Source of the DNA: Streptacidiphilus pinicola
GTDB taxonomy: Bacteria; Actinomycetota; Actinomycetes; Streptomycetales; Streptomycetaceae
Length of the DNA stretch: 64,000 nt
Assembly (NCBI RefSeq): GCF_003258295.1
Contig: NZ_QKYN01000110.1
Span: 17,916-81,915, forward strand
Direction: 5' to 3'
A program made the translations under genes and the position numbers. Numbering within the stretch: the stretch's first letter is position 1; the number at the start of each line of letters is the position of its first letter. Under the pieces are notes generated by a model that made no database searches, had not been told where the DNA came from, and saw only the letters and a list, made by a program, of their open reading frames with translations. Shown one piece after another: positions 27,862 through 36,776 of this stretch.

Positions 27862-29439
27862 ATGCGGATCGAGGCCCGTGGGCTGGCGGTTCGGCTGCGG
27901 GACGGCCGCGAGCTGCTCAGTGGCGTGGACGTCGCCGTGGCGCCCGGGGCGATGCTCGCGATCGCCGGGCCGAGCGGCGCCGGCAAGACCACACTGCTGG
28001 AGGAGCTGGCCACCGGACACCCCGCCGGAACGATCGGCTTCGTCCCCCAGGACGACATCGTGCACCTCGATCTGCCGCTGGCCCGGACGCTCGGCTACGC
28101 CGCGCGGCTGCAGTTGCCCGCCGGCAGCCCGCGCGCGGAGGTGGAGGCGGCTGTCGCCCGTGTGCTGGACGCGCTCGGGCTGGAGCAGCTGGCCGGGCAG
28201 CGCGTCGGCTCGCTCTCGGGCGGCGAGCGCAAACGCGCCAGCATCGCCGTCGAGTTGCTGACCCGGCCCCGTGCGCTCTTCCTGGACGAGCCGACCTCCG
28301 GCCTGGACCCGGCAGCGGCAGCCCGACTGCTGGGCGTGCTGCGGGAGTTGACGGGATCGGGCACGACGGTGGTGCTCACCTCGCACAACCCGTCCGATCT
28401 CGCGCACGCCGACGAGGTCGCCTTCCTGATGGGCGGCCGGCTGTTGTACCAGGGGCCTTCCGCGCAGTTGCCCGCCGCCTTCGGCGTGATCAGCATCGAG
28501 GAGGTGTACGGCGTCGACCCGGCGACGGTCGTGCCCGTCACGGCTGCCGAGCCGACCACTCGGGAGCCGGTCGAGGAGTCAGCGCCGGGGGCCGCGTTCG
28601 CGCCCGTCGGCGCGGTGCGGCAGTGGTGGCTGCTGACGCGGCGGTCCACTGCCATCCTCACCCACAACCGGCTGTCGGCGGCGGTCGCGGTCGGCTCGCC
28701 CCTCATGATCGCGGTGATGTTCGCGATGCTCTTCCGGCCGCACGCCTTCGCGCCGGGGTCGGACAACCCGGGCAGCTCCGCGATGATCATGTTCTGGATC
28801 GCCTTCGGCGCCTTCTTCTTCGGCCTGACCTACGGGCTGCTGCAGATCTGTACGGAGCTGCCGATCGTGCGGCGCGAGCGACGCACCGTGCTGCGTCTGG
28901 GGCCCTACCTCGCCTCGAAGCTGACGCTGCTGCTCCCGGTCCTGGCGGCGGCGAACGCGCTGCTGCTTCTGGTGTTGCGCGCCACCGACCGGCTGCCGGG
29001 GGCCGCCGCGAGCGTCTACGGCTCCCTCTTCGTCACCACCCTGCTCGCGTCCGCGAGCGCGCTGACGCTCGGGCTGCTCGCCTCGGCCGCCGTGTCCGAC
29101 CCGGGCCAGGCCACGTTGATGCTGCCGCTGCTCTGCTTCCCGCAGGTGCTCTTCTCCGGCGCGTTCGTGCCGGTGCCGCAGATGGGCGCGGTCGGCTCGG
29201 GGCTGAGCTGGGCGATGACCAACCGCTGGGCGTACGAGGCGCTGGGCCGCGGCATCGGCCTCGACACGCTCTGGGCCCACGGCTCCTCGCCGCTCGGCCC
29301 GCCGCTGCTCGCCTCCTACGGCCGCACCTTCACCGGCTCGGCCGCCGAGGGCTGGGCCTGGCTCGGCGGCTACGGCCTGCTGTTCCTCGCCGGCGCCTGG
29401 CTGGTGCTGGCCCGCAAGTGCCGCCGCACCGGCCGCTGA
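27862..29439 (+). CDS. ABC transporter, fused ATPase and ABC-2 membrane domain (ABCG-like half-transporter)
   Basis: 525 residues. The ATPase comes first: Walker A GPSGAGKTT, signature LSGGERKR, Walker B ALFLDEPTSGLD, and SHNPSD. After a linker at about 240-260 comes an ABC2-type membrane domain with six segments and the LPIVRRERRTVLRL elbow. This order is that of ABCG/white-type half-transporters, which dimerise. The ATG at 27862 has GGAG eight bases upstream; GTG five codons earlier is the alternative. It faces away from the sulfurase-like gene. Export of a lipid-like or thio-metabolite is speculation. Confidence 0.87.
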   Translation: MRIEARGLAVRLRDGRELLSGVDVAVAPGAMLAIAGPSGAGKTTLLEELATGHPAGTIGFVPQDDIVHLDLPLARTLGYAARLQLPAGSPRAEVEAAVARVLDALGLEQLAGQRVGSLSGGERKRASIAVELLTRPRALFLDEPTSGLDPAAAARLLGVLRELTGSGTTVVLTSHNPSDLAHADEVAFLMGGRLLYQGPSAQLPAAFGVISIEEVYGVDPATVVPVTAAEPTTREPVEESAPGAAFAPVGAVRQWWLLTRRSTAILTHNRLSAAVAVGSPLMIAVMFAMLFRPHAFAPGSDNPGSSAMIMFWIAFGAFFFGLTYGLLQICTELPIVRRERRTVLRLGPYLASKLTLLLPVLAAANALLLLVLRATDRLPGAAASVYGSLFVTTLLASASALTLGLLASAAVSDPGQATLMLPLLCFPQVLFSGAFVPVPQMGAVGSGLSWAMTNRWAYEALGRGIGLDTLWAHGSSPLGPPLLASYGRTFTGSAAEGWAWLGGYGLLFLAGAWLVLARKCRRTGR

Positions 29440-29475
29440 ACCAGGCAGCAGGACTGCCGGCCCGGCCGGGGGCGG

Positions 29476-29520
29476 CCCCGGCGGGCTACGCCCCGGCGGG
29501 CTACGCCCCGGCGGAGCTAC
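29476..29520. repeat. 15-nt tandem repeat, three copies
   Basis: ccccggcgggctacg twice exactly and a third altered copy, filling the gap between convergent genes and running into the last codon and stop of the hydrolase on the minus strand. Confidence 0.75.
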
Positions 29521-30224
29521 GCTTCGGCCTGCGGCCGGACCGTGCGTTCCAGATGGTCCGCCAGGTCGCGCGGCCGGCTGAGCGCGGCGAGGTGGCCGCC
29601 GGGGATCTCCTCGACCTCCAGGCCGAGCCGCTCGCGGGCCTGGGCACGCTGGAACTCCAACGGGAAGAAGCGGTCCTCCCGCCCCTGCAGGAAGCGCGTC
29701 GGCACGTCCGGCCACGCCGCAAGAGGCCAGGGCTGCCCGAACAGCGCGGCGGGCGGCGCGGCTCCGCCCCTGGCGAAGGCCTCCTCGGTGACCTCCGGCG
29801 GCACGTCGTGGAAGAAGTCGACCCGCAGGTCGAACTCGGGATCGACGCCGCGTCCCATCGCCGCCGCGTACTCCGAGCGCGCCTTGGCCTGGCCGGTGTT
29901 CTCCCACCACTGGCCCGCCGTCTCCCCGGGCAGCGGGACCATCGCGTTGAGCAGCACCAGCTCCGCGGCCGGCAGCCGGCCGCAGACCAGCGGAGCGGAG
30001 AAGCCCCCGAGCGACTGCGCCACCACGACCAGCGGCTCGGAGCGCGGCCCCGCCTCCTCCACGGCCGCGACGATGGCGTCGGCGAACTCCGGCAGACCCG
30101 CGGACTCCTCGCCCGGCAGATCCATGGTGATCGTGTCGTGCCCGCGCGCCCGCAGCTCGGACACGACCCGATGCCAGAACCAGGCGCGGCCGTCGGCCCC
30201 GGGAACGAGTGCGAAGGTCGCCAT
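29517..30224 (-). CDS. Alpha/beta hydrolase (esterase-like)
   Basis: 235 residues. It opens with FALVPGADGRAWFWHRVV (oxyanion region), TITMDLPGEESAG, the nucleophile elbow VVAQSLGGFSA, and ends with LQGREDRFFP (acid) and IPGGHLAALSRP (His). This arrangement matches the MenH/HNL/salicylate-esterase-like small hydrolases. The TAG stop lies inside the tandem repeat at 29476-29520. Substrate unknown. Confidence 0.85.
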   Translation of the reverse strand: MATFALVPGADGRAWFWHRVVSELRARGHDTITMDLPGEESAGLPEFADAIVAAVEEAGPRSEPLVVVAQSLGGFSAPLVCGRLPAAELVLLNAMVPLPGETAGQWWENTGQAKARSEYAAAMGRGVDPEFDLRVDFFHDVPPEVTEEAFARGGAAPPAALFGQPWPLAAWPDVPTRFLQGREDRFFPLEFQRAQARERLGLEVEEIPGGHLAALSRPRDLADHLERTVRPQAEA

Positions 30225-30299
30225 CGTCCTCTCCTCCCACCTTCCTTCGACGACGCTGTCAGTCCCCGACGCTAGCCGCTCCCACTGACAGGGGCGGGT

Positions 30300-31280
30300 T
30301 CATCGGCCGACGACCCGCCGGAGCCAGCGCAGCCGCGCCTCCCGGGCGTCCCGGCTGACGGTCGCCTGCGGCGCGATCGTGTCGAAGCCGTGGAACGCGC
30401 CCGGCCACACGTGCAGCTCGGCCTCTCCGCCGGCCCGCCAGAGCCCGTCGGCGTAGGCGACGGCCTCGTCCCGGAAGGTCTCGGCCGAGCCGACCTCCAG
30501 ATAGGCCGGTGGCAAGCCGGTCAGATCCGTGGCCCGGGCCGGGGCGACGTACGGTGACACGTCGTCGGTGCCGTACCGGTCGCCGAGCAGCGCCCGCCAG
30601 GCGGTCGCGTTGGAGGCGCGGTCCCAGGGGTCGTGGCCGGCGAGCTGGTGCGCCGAGAAGCTCTCGCCCCGGTCGTCCAGCATCGGGCTCAGCAGCAGTT
30701 GCCCGATGGGTGCCGGTCCGCCGCGGTCGCGGGCCAGCTGGGCCAGCCCGGCGGTGAGGCCGCCGCCCGCGCTCTTGCCGCCCAGGACGATGCGCTGCGG
30801 GTCGACGCCCAGCTCGCCCGCGTGCCCGGCCACGTGGAGCAGCCCGGCGAGGCAGTCCTCGACGGGTTCGAGGTAGCGCGCCCGGGGCGCCAGCCGGTAC
30901 TCGACGGAGACGACGGCCAGACCGAGCGGGAGGGCCCACTCGCGCAGCACACGGGGCAGCACGGACCAGGCGTTGCCGGTCACCATCCCGCCGCCGTGCA
31001 GGTAGTAGAGCAGGGGGAGCGGCCCCTCGGAGCCGGCCGGTCGCGCGCTGACGAGCGTCACCTCAGGGCCGTCGCCGCCACCTTGGGCGCTCAGCTCCTC
31101 GACCTCGAACCGGCCGTCGGCGCGCAGCTCGTGCAGCGTCGGCCGGGGCCGCGCGGCGGCGTCCTCGGCCTGCCATGCGGCCAGGCTCTCCGGGGTGAGT
31201 GGCCGCCTGGCGTCCGGGCCCAGGGCGTCGAGCGCGGTGCGCAGCTCCGGGTCGAACGGGGGGACACCGGCGAAGCCCAC
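30300..31280 (-). CDS. Alpha/beta hydrolase, HSL-type esterase/lipase
   Basis: 326 residues. The HGGG oxyanion motif (LLYYLHGGGMVTGNAW), EYRLAPRARYLEPVEDCLAGL, the nucleophile GGKSAGGGL, the acid in LEVGSAETFRDEA and the His in PGAFHGFD define the hormone-sensitive-lipase group. One oddity is Lys before the nucleophile Ser where Asp is usual (GDSAGG). GTG start at 31280 with GGAAGGGAG eight bases upstream. It is divergent from the alpha-galactosidase gene. It probably hydrolyses short-chain esters. Confidence 0.87.
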   Translation of the reverse strand: MGFAGVPPFDPELRTALDALGPDARRPLTPESLAAWQAEDAAARPRPTLHELRADGRFEVEELSAQGGGDGPEVTLVSARPAGSEGPLPLLYYLHGGGMVTGNAWSVLPRVLREWALPLGLAVVSVEYRLAPRARYLEPVEDCLAGLLHVAGHAGELGVDPQRIVLGGKSAGGGLTAGLAQLARDRGGPAPIGQLLLSPMLDDRGESFSAHQLAGHDPWDRASNATAWRALLGDRYGTDDVSPYVAPARATDLTGLPPAYLEVGSAETFRDEAVAYADGLWRAGGEAELHVWPGAFHGFDTIAPQATVSRDAREARLRWLRRVVGR

Positions 31281-31346
31281 AAGCGGACTCCCTTCCGCCG
31301 AGAATCAACAAATCCAAAACCGTGACTGATCACAATGCCACAGATA

Positions 31347-31375
31347 TTGACACCCCGTCCGGTGGGCGCTTGCAT
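31347..31375 (+). promoter_or_regulatory. Promoter of the first alpha-galactosidase gene
   Basis: TTGACA, 17-nt spacer, TTGCAT, 34 nt before the ATG. Just downstream is an 8-bp palindrome TGCATGCA, and upstream GTGA-N4-TCAC (31322-31333); either could be an operator for carbohydrate control. Confidence 0.55.
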
Positions 31376-31409
31376 GCACATGCCCGACTCTCGGAAGGGG
31401 AGTTAACAC

Positions 31410-33167
31410 ATGACCCTGCGCCTCCGCAGCGTCACCCGACGCTGCGTCAGTTCCCTTGCCGTAGGCGCTCTCGCCGTCGGCGGCCTGCTGCTCGGCCCGC
31501 TCGCCCTCGCCCCCGCCGCGCACGCCGAGAGCAACGGCGTCGGCCTCACGCCCGCGCTCGGCTGGAGCAGTTGGAGCTTCGTCCGGCACAGCCCCACCGC
31601 CGCCGTCATCGACGCCCAGGCGGACGCCATGAAGAGCAGCGGCCTGGCCGCCGCCGGCTTCCAGTACGTCAACGTGGACGACTTCTGGTACCAGTGTCCC
31701 GGCAGCCAGGGCCCCAACGTCGACCAGTACGGCCGCTGGCAGACCGACACCACCAAGTTCCCGCCCTCCGGCGCCACCGACGGCATCGCCGCGGTCGCGG
31801 CCCATGTCCACGCCGACGGGCTCAAGTTCGGCCTGTACATCACCCCCGGCATCTCCGCGCAGGCCGTCGCGCAGAACACCGCGATCGAGGGTACGGCCTA
31901 CCACGCCAAGGACATCGCCACCACGACGGCGGAGAAGAACTACAACTGCCACGGCATGGTCGGCATCGACTACAGCAAGCCGGGCGCGCAGGCGTTCGTG
32001 AACTCCTGGGCGAACCAGTTCGCCTCCTGGGGCGTGGACTACGTCAAGATCGACGGGGTCGGCACCAGCGACGTCGGCGACGTCCAGGCCTGGTCCGCGG
32101 GCCTGAAGCAGACCGGCCGCCCGATCCACCTGGAGCTCTCCAACAGCCTCGCCATCGGCAGCGCCGCCACCTGGCAGCAGTACAGCAACGGTTGGCGCAC
32201 CGGCGGCGACATCGAGTGCTACTCCTGCGAGTCGGGCAGCAGCTACCCGCTCACCCAGTGGTCCAACGTGCAGTCCCGCTTCGGCCAGGTCGCCAACTGG
32301 CAGCCCTACGGCGGGCCGGGCGCCTTCAACGACTACGACTCGCTGGAGGTCGGCAACGGCTCCAACGACGGCCTGACCGCCCCGGAGCGGCAGTCCATGA
32401 TGAGCCTGTGGGCGATGGGCGCCTCTCCGCTGATCCTCGGCACCGACCTCACCCACCTCGACGCCACCGACCTCGGCTACCTGAAGAACAGCGCCGTCCT
32501 CGCCGTCGACCAGGACGCGGTGGACGCCTCACGCATCGTCAACAGCGGGAACCAGCAGGTCTACAGCAAGACCGAGAGCAACGGCGACGTCGTCATCGGC
32601 CTGTTCAACTACAGCGGCACCTCCAGCACCACCGTCACCGTCCCGCTCTCCGCCGCCGGTATCGGCGGCAGCGCCACGGCCACCGACCTGTGGACCGGCG
32701 GCTCGCTCGGCACGATCAGCGGCAGCTACAGCGTCACCCTCGCCCCCGGCGCCGTCCAGCTCATCCGCGCCGTCCCGAGCTCCGGTTCCGCGGTCCGCGT
32801 CGAGGCCGAGGCCTCGGGCAACACCCTCGCGGGCGCGGCCCGCGTGGCCACCTGCGCGGCCTGCTCCGGCGGCGCCAAGGTCGGCTACATCGGCAACGGC
32901 GCGGCCGACTACGTGACGGTCAACGGCATCAACGAGCCCTCGGCGGGCTCCCGCACGCTGACGATCCAGTACCTCCTCAGCGGCTCCCGCTCCTTCTCCG
33001 TCAGCGTCAACGGCGGCCCGGACATCCAGGTCCCCCTGACCGGCACGAGCTGGTCGACACCGGCCACGACCAGCATCCCGATCACGGTCGCCGCGGGAAC
33101 GAACACCATCAGGTTCCACAACGACACCGCCTACGCCCCGGACCTGGACGTGATCACGGTGGGGTGA
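31410..33167 (+). CDS. Secreted GH27 alpha-galactosidase with C-terminal carbohydrate-binding module
   Basis: 585 residues. A signal peptide of about 39 residues ends APAAHA. The GH27 barrel follows: TPALGWSSWSF, YVNVDDFWY, the nucleophile Asp215 in YVKIDGVG and the acid/base Asp267 in WRTGGDIECY, then an all-beta domain. Residues from about 466 (VRVEAEASGN through YIGNGAADYVTVNG to the end) form a CBM35/CBM6-like beta-sandwich. It releases alpha-galactose (or related sugars) from polysaccharide outside the cell. Nucleophile-site ID replaces the common YD/LD, and Cys after it is Val, so substrate range may differ from classical members. Confidence 0.92.
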   Translation: MTLRLRSVTRRCVSSLAVGALAVGGLLLGPLALAPAAHAESNGVGLTPALGWSSWSFVRHSPTAAVIDAQADAMKSSGLAAAGFQYVNVDDFWYQCPGSQGPNVDQYGRWQTDTTKFPPSGATDGIAAVAAHVHADGLKFGLYITPGISAQAVAQNTAIEGTAYHAKDIATTTAEKNYNCHGMVGIDYSKPGAQAFVNSWANQFASWGVDYVKIDGVGTSDVGDVQAWSAGLKQTGRPIHLELSNSLAIGSAATWQQYSNGWRTGGDIECYSCESGSSYPLTQWSNVQSRFGQVANWQPYGGPGAFNDYDSLEVGNGSNDGLTAPERQSMMSLWAMGASPLILGTDLTHLDATDLGYLKNSAVLAVDQDAVDASRIVNSGNQQVYSKTESNGDVVIGLFNYSGTSSTTVTVPLSAAGIGGSATATDLWTGGSLGTISGSYSVTLAPGAVQLIRAVPSSGSAVRVEAEASGNTLAGAARVATCAACSGGAKVGYIGNGAADYVTVNGINEPSAGSRTLTIQYLLSGSRSFSVSVNGGPDIQVPLTGTSWSTPATTSIPITVAAGTNTIRFHNDTAYAPDLDVITVG

Positions 33168-33228
33168 GGCGGATCCGTTTCGGCGTAGGGTCGGTGCGTT
33201 GGTGATCACTCGTTCGCTTGGAGCGTCC

Positions 33229-34152
33229 ATGCCTGACTCCTTCGTGTCCGACGACCGTCTCCCGGTCGGGGTGATCGGTCTCGGGGACATCGCGCAGAAG
33301 GCCTACCTGCCGGTGCTCAGTGCCCTCCCGGGCCTGGACCTGCGGCTGATGACGCGCGACGGCGCGAAGCTCGACCGGCTCGGCGCGGCCCACCGGGTCG
33401 GTCCCGAGGATCGCTTCACCGACCTGGGTGAGCTGATCGACAGCGGCATCCGGGCCGCCTTCGTGCACGCCGCCACGGACCAGCACGTGCCCATCGTCGA
33501 GCGGCTGCTGACGGCCGACGTCGACGTCTACGTCGACAAGCCGCTCGACTACACCCTCGACGGCGCCCGCCGCCTGGTCGAGCTGGCCGAGCGACGCGGC
33601 CGTTCGCTGATGGTCGGCTTCAACCGCCGTTTCGCGCCCGGCTACGTGCAGGCCAAGCAGTCGCCGCGCGACCTGATCGTGCTGCAGAAGAACCGCGTCG
33701 GGCTCGCCGAGGCGGCACGCACGCTCGTGTTCGACGACTTCGTGCACGTCGTCGACACGTTGCGGTTCCTGGTCCCCGGCGAGATCGAGCACGTGGACGT
33801 ACGGGCCCGGAGCCGGGACGGCCTGGTCGAACACGTCGTGCTGACGCTGGCGGGGGACGGCTTCACCGCGCTCGGGATCATGAACCGCGCCAGCGGCTCG
33901 ACCGAGGAGGTGCTGGAGGTCTCCGGTGCCGACGCCAAGCGCGTCGTCATCAGCCTCGGCGAGGTGATCGACCACGACGGCGGGCAGACCGTCACCCGTC
34001 GCGGCGACTGGACTCCCGTCGCCCGCCAGCGCGGCGTCGAGCAGGCCGTCCTCGCCTTCCTCGACGCCCTCCGCGCCGGCAAGACCGTGGATGCGCGGGA
34101 CGCGCTGCGGACGCACGAACTGTGCGAGGAGATCGTGCGGCGTATCGGATAG
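33229..34152 (+). CDS. Gfo/Idh/MocA-family oxidoreductase
   Basis: 307 residues. The N-terminal Rossmann domain has VGVIGLGDIAQKAYLPVL and AAFVHAATDQHVPIVERLL, then YVDKPLDYTLDGAR with the catalytic-site Lys of the EKP motif (here DKP), followed by GFNRRFAPGY. The C-terminal domain is short. The ATG at 33229 has GGAG six bases before it. The family oxidises or reduces sugars and inositols with NAD(P). It follows the alpha-galactosidase gene by 61 nt and may process the released sugar; this link is contextual. Confidence 0.87.
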   Translation: MPDSFVSDDRLPVGVIGLGDIAQKAYLPVLSALPGLDLRLMTRDGAKLDRLGAAHRVGPEDRFTDLGELIDSGIRAAFVHAATDQHVPIVERLLTADVDVYVDKPLDYTLDGARRLVELAERRGRSLMVGFNRRFAPGYVQAKQSPRDLIVLQKNRVGLAEAARTLVFDDFVHVVDTLRFLVPGEIEHVDVRARSRDGLVEHVVLTLAGDGFTALGIMNRASGSTEEVLEVSGADAKRVVISLGEVIDHDGGQTVTRRGDWTPVARQRGVEQAVLAFLDALRAGKTVDARDALRTHELCEEIVRRIG

Positions 34153-34233
34153 TTTGCAATGTTTTGCCCGTTTCCATAAGTCGGTGAAGATTTCCAGCTG
34201 GGGGTTCCCGCGGTACGAAGGCGTCATCCGGGT

Positions 34234-35040
34234 GTGAAAAGCTCTGCGGCTATGGCGAGAGATCAACTGCTGCAGGCGGACCACGGTCGGGCGGACGCCC
34301 GCCAGGCGCTGAGCAAGGTGCCGGAAGTCACGGTGCTCTTCTGGATCATCAAGGTGCTCACCACGGGCATGGGCGAGACCACCTCGGACTTCTTCGTGAA
34401 GAAGTACGACCCGTTCCTGGTCGTGCCCGCCGCGGGCGTGGTGCTCGCCGTCGCGCTCGCGGTGCAGCTGGCCGCCAAGCGCTACAACGCGGCGATCTAC
34501 TGGTTCGCGGTCGTCATGGTCAGCGTCTTCGGGACCATGGCCGCCGACGTCCTGCACGTGCAGCTCGGCGTTCCCTACATCGCCTCCAGCGTCTTCTTCG
34601 CGGTCGTGCTCGCCGGGATCTTCGCGCTCTGGTACCGCACGGAGAAGACGCTCTCGATCCACAGCATCACCACACGGCGTCGCGAGCTCTTCTACTGGGC
34701 GACCGTGCTCACCACCTTCGCGCTCGGCACCGCGACCGGCGACATGACCGCGAGCACCCTGAAGCTCGGCTACTTCGCGTCCGGCCTGCTCTTCGCCGCC
34801 CTGATCGCCATCCCCACGATCGGCCACTGGAAGCTGGGCCTGAACGCGATCTTCGCGTTCTGGTTCGCCTACATCGTCACCCGCCCGCTGGGTGCCTCCT
34901 TCGCCGACTGGATGGGCGTGTCCCATGAGCGCGGCGGTCTGAACTGGGGCACCGGCTGGGTCAGCCTCGTGCTCGGCGTGCTGATCGTCGCGTTCGTCGG
35001 CTACCTCGGCGCCAGCCGCAAGGACGTCGCCCGCGCCTGA
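34234..35040 (+). CDS. COG4705-type multi-pass membrane protein
   Basis: About 268 residues with some eight hydrophobic segments. An internal duplication is visible: VPEVTVLFWIIKVLTTGMGE in the first half and LFYWATVLTTFALGTATGD in the second, each with a TTxxGE/D-type end. This is the pattern of COG4705, uncharacterised membrane-anchored proteins. GTG at 34234 has GAAGG ten bases upstream; the ATG at 34252 is the alternative. The AT-rich stretch 34153-34200 holds TTGCAA/TTGCCC-like promoter elements. Transport is a guess. Confidence 0.78.
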   Translation: MKSSAAMARDQLLQADHGRADARQALSKVPEVTVLFWIIKVLTTGMGETTSDFFVKKYDPFLVVPAAGVVLAVALAVQLAAKRYNAAIYWFAVVMVSVFGTMAADVLHVQLGVPYIASSVFFAVVLAGIFALWYRTEKTLSIHSITTRRRELFYWATVLTTFALGTATGDMTASTLKLGYFASGLLFAALIAIPTIGHWKLGLNAIFAFWFAYIVTRPLGASFADWMGVSHERGGLNWGTGWVSLVLGVLIVAFVGYLGASRKDVARA

Positions 35041-35183
35041 GCGGGAGATGACGCAAGTGTGACGTCCGCACGGATGAGCGTGCCCGGCGCGATCGCCTCC
35101 ACCAGAATGGCAGGGCGCGCAGCGGCCCGCGGTTCCGAGCGGGAACGGCCTGCGCTCCCCAGCTGAGGAAGCAGGAGAGGCTC

Positions 35184-36710
35184 ATGGCGGCGGCAGTCGA
35201 TCCGGACCGGTCGGAGTGGGACGTCATCGTGCTGGGCGGTGCGGCGGCCGGCGAGAACGCCGCGCAGTACGCCGCCCAGTTCTCCGGCCTGGAGACGGTC
35301 CTCGTCGAGGCGGAGCTCGTGGGCGGCGAGTGCTCGTACTGGGCGTGCATGCCCAGCAAGGGTCTGCTCCGGCCGGTCGAGGTACTGAACAACGCTCGCC
35401 ACCTGCCCGGCGTCGCCTCGCTGGTGGGCCGCGCCGGCGTCGACGTCGGGGCGGTGCTGGCCCGCCGCGACGCCATCGTCAACAATCTCGACGACGCGAG
35501 CCAGGTGAAGTGGGCGCTCGACACAGGTATCGACGTGATCCGCGGCTACGGCCGGCTGACCGGTGAGCGGACCCTCGCCGTGACGGCGCCGGACGGCTCG
35601 GTGCGGACCATCACCGCCCGCCACGCCGTCGTGATCGACACCGGCACCAGAGCCGCCGTCCCGGACATCCCCGGCCTGCGCGCCGCGCATCCGTGGACCT
35701 CGCGGGACGTCACCCACGTGCACCGGATCCCGTCCCGGACCGCGGTGCTCGGCGGCGGCGTGGTGGGCTGCGAGTCGGCCACCTGGCTGCGCGGCCTGGG
35801 CGTCGAGGAGCTGACGCTGATTCACCGGGGCCCGGGGCTGCTGGAGAAGGAGGAGCCCTTCGCGGGCGAGCTGGTCGCCGCCGAACTGCAGAAGAGCGGG
35901 GTCGACCTCCGGCTGGGCCGGTCCGTCGTCGGCGTGCGACGCGACGACGCGGGCAACACCGGTGTCGGCCTGCCGCACGGTGGCCCGGCCACGCTGACCC
36001 TGGACGACGGCTCGGAGCTGACGGTCGACGAGATCGTCGTGGCGCTGGGCCGGACGCCGTCCACCGGTGACATCGGTCTCTCCTCGATCGGCCTGCCGGA
36101 CGGCGGCTTCCTCGCCGTCGACGACCAGCAGGCCGTCCAGGGCGTGCCGGGGCAGTGGCTCTACGCCATCGGCGACGTCAGCGGCCGGGCGCTGCTCACG
36201 CACATGGGCAAGTACCAGGCCCGGATCGTCGGCGAGGTCATCGCCTCCCGAGCCGGAGCGGCGGGCGTCACCGGCGTCACCAAGGCTCCGGGCGGCTTCG
36301 CCGCCGAGCTGAGCAGCGCCGAGGGCCACCGGGCGGTCCCGCAGGTCACCTTCACCGACCCGGAGGTCGCCTCCGTCGGTCTGAGCGAGCGCCGGGCCCG
36401 CGAGGCCGGTATCGACGTCGAGACGGTCGAGTACGACATGGCCGCACTCGCCGGCACCTACCTCCTGCGCGAGGACTACGCGGGCCGCGCCAAGCTCGTC
36501 GTCGACAGCGCGACGGACACCCTTGTCGGCGCCACCTTCGTCGGCAGCGGCATCGCCGACCTGCTCCACGCCGCGACCGTCGCCGTGGTCGGCCGCGTCC
36601 CACTCTCCGCACTCTGGCACGCCGTGCCCAGCTACCCGACCCCGAGCGAGATCTGGCTCCGGCTGCTGGAGACCCTCAACCGGCAGCGCCGCCTGGGCGA
36701 CCAGGGCTGA
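35184..36710 (+). CDS. Pyridine nucleotide-disulfide oxidoreductase, class I type with altered C-terminal motif
   Basis: 508 residues. FAD motif VIVLGGAAAGENAAQYAA; redox pair in GGECSYWACMPSKG (Cys-x4-Cys, as in dihydrolipoamide dehydrogenase and mercuric reductase); NAD site AVLGGGVVGCESATWL; FAD motif YAIGDVSGRALLTHMGKYQAR. The C-terminal dimer domain ends HAVPSYPTPSEIWLRLLE: where the family has HPTxSE with the proton-relay His, this protein has YPTPSE. A His three residues before the Pro (HAVP) could substitute. The Cys pair suggests disulfide or metal reduction, with different acid-base chemistry. GGAGAGG precedes ATG. Confidence 0.87.
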   Translation: MAAAVDPDRSEWDVIVLGGAAAGENAAQYAAQFSGLETVLVEAELVGGECSYWACMPSKGLLRPVEVLNNARHLPGVASLVGRAGVDVGAVLARRDAIVNNLDDASQVKWALDTGIDVIRGYGRLTGERTLAVTAPDGSVRTITARHAVVIDTGTRAAVPDIPGLRAAHPWTSRDVTHVHRIPSRTAVLGGGVVGCESATWLRGLGVEELTLIHRGPGLLEKEEPFAGELVAAELQKSGVDLRLGRSVVGVRRDDAGNTGVGLPHGGPATLTLDDGSELTVDEIVVALGRTPSTGDIGLSSIGLPDGGFLAVDDQQAVQGVPGQWLYAIGDVSGRALLTHMGKYQARIVGEVIASRAGAAGVTGVTKAPGGFAAELSSAEGHRAVPQVTFTDPEVASVGLSERRAREAGIDVETVEYDMAALAGTYLLREDYAGRAKLVVDSATDTLVGATFVGSGIADLLHAATVAVVGRVPLSALWHAVPSYPTPSEIWLRLLETLNRQRRLGDQG

Positions 36711-36733
36711 GACCGCGCGCCCGACCCCTACCC

Positions 36734-36759
36734 AACGACGCTGCCGAACGACGCTGCCG
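36734..36759. repeat. 13-nt direct repeat, two copies
   Basis: aacgacgctgccg occurs twice head to tail between the flavoprotein gene and the nitronate monooxygenase gene. Confidence 0.8.
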
Positions 36760-36776
36760 AAGGAATGAGAGAGCGC

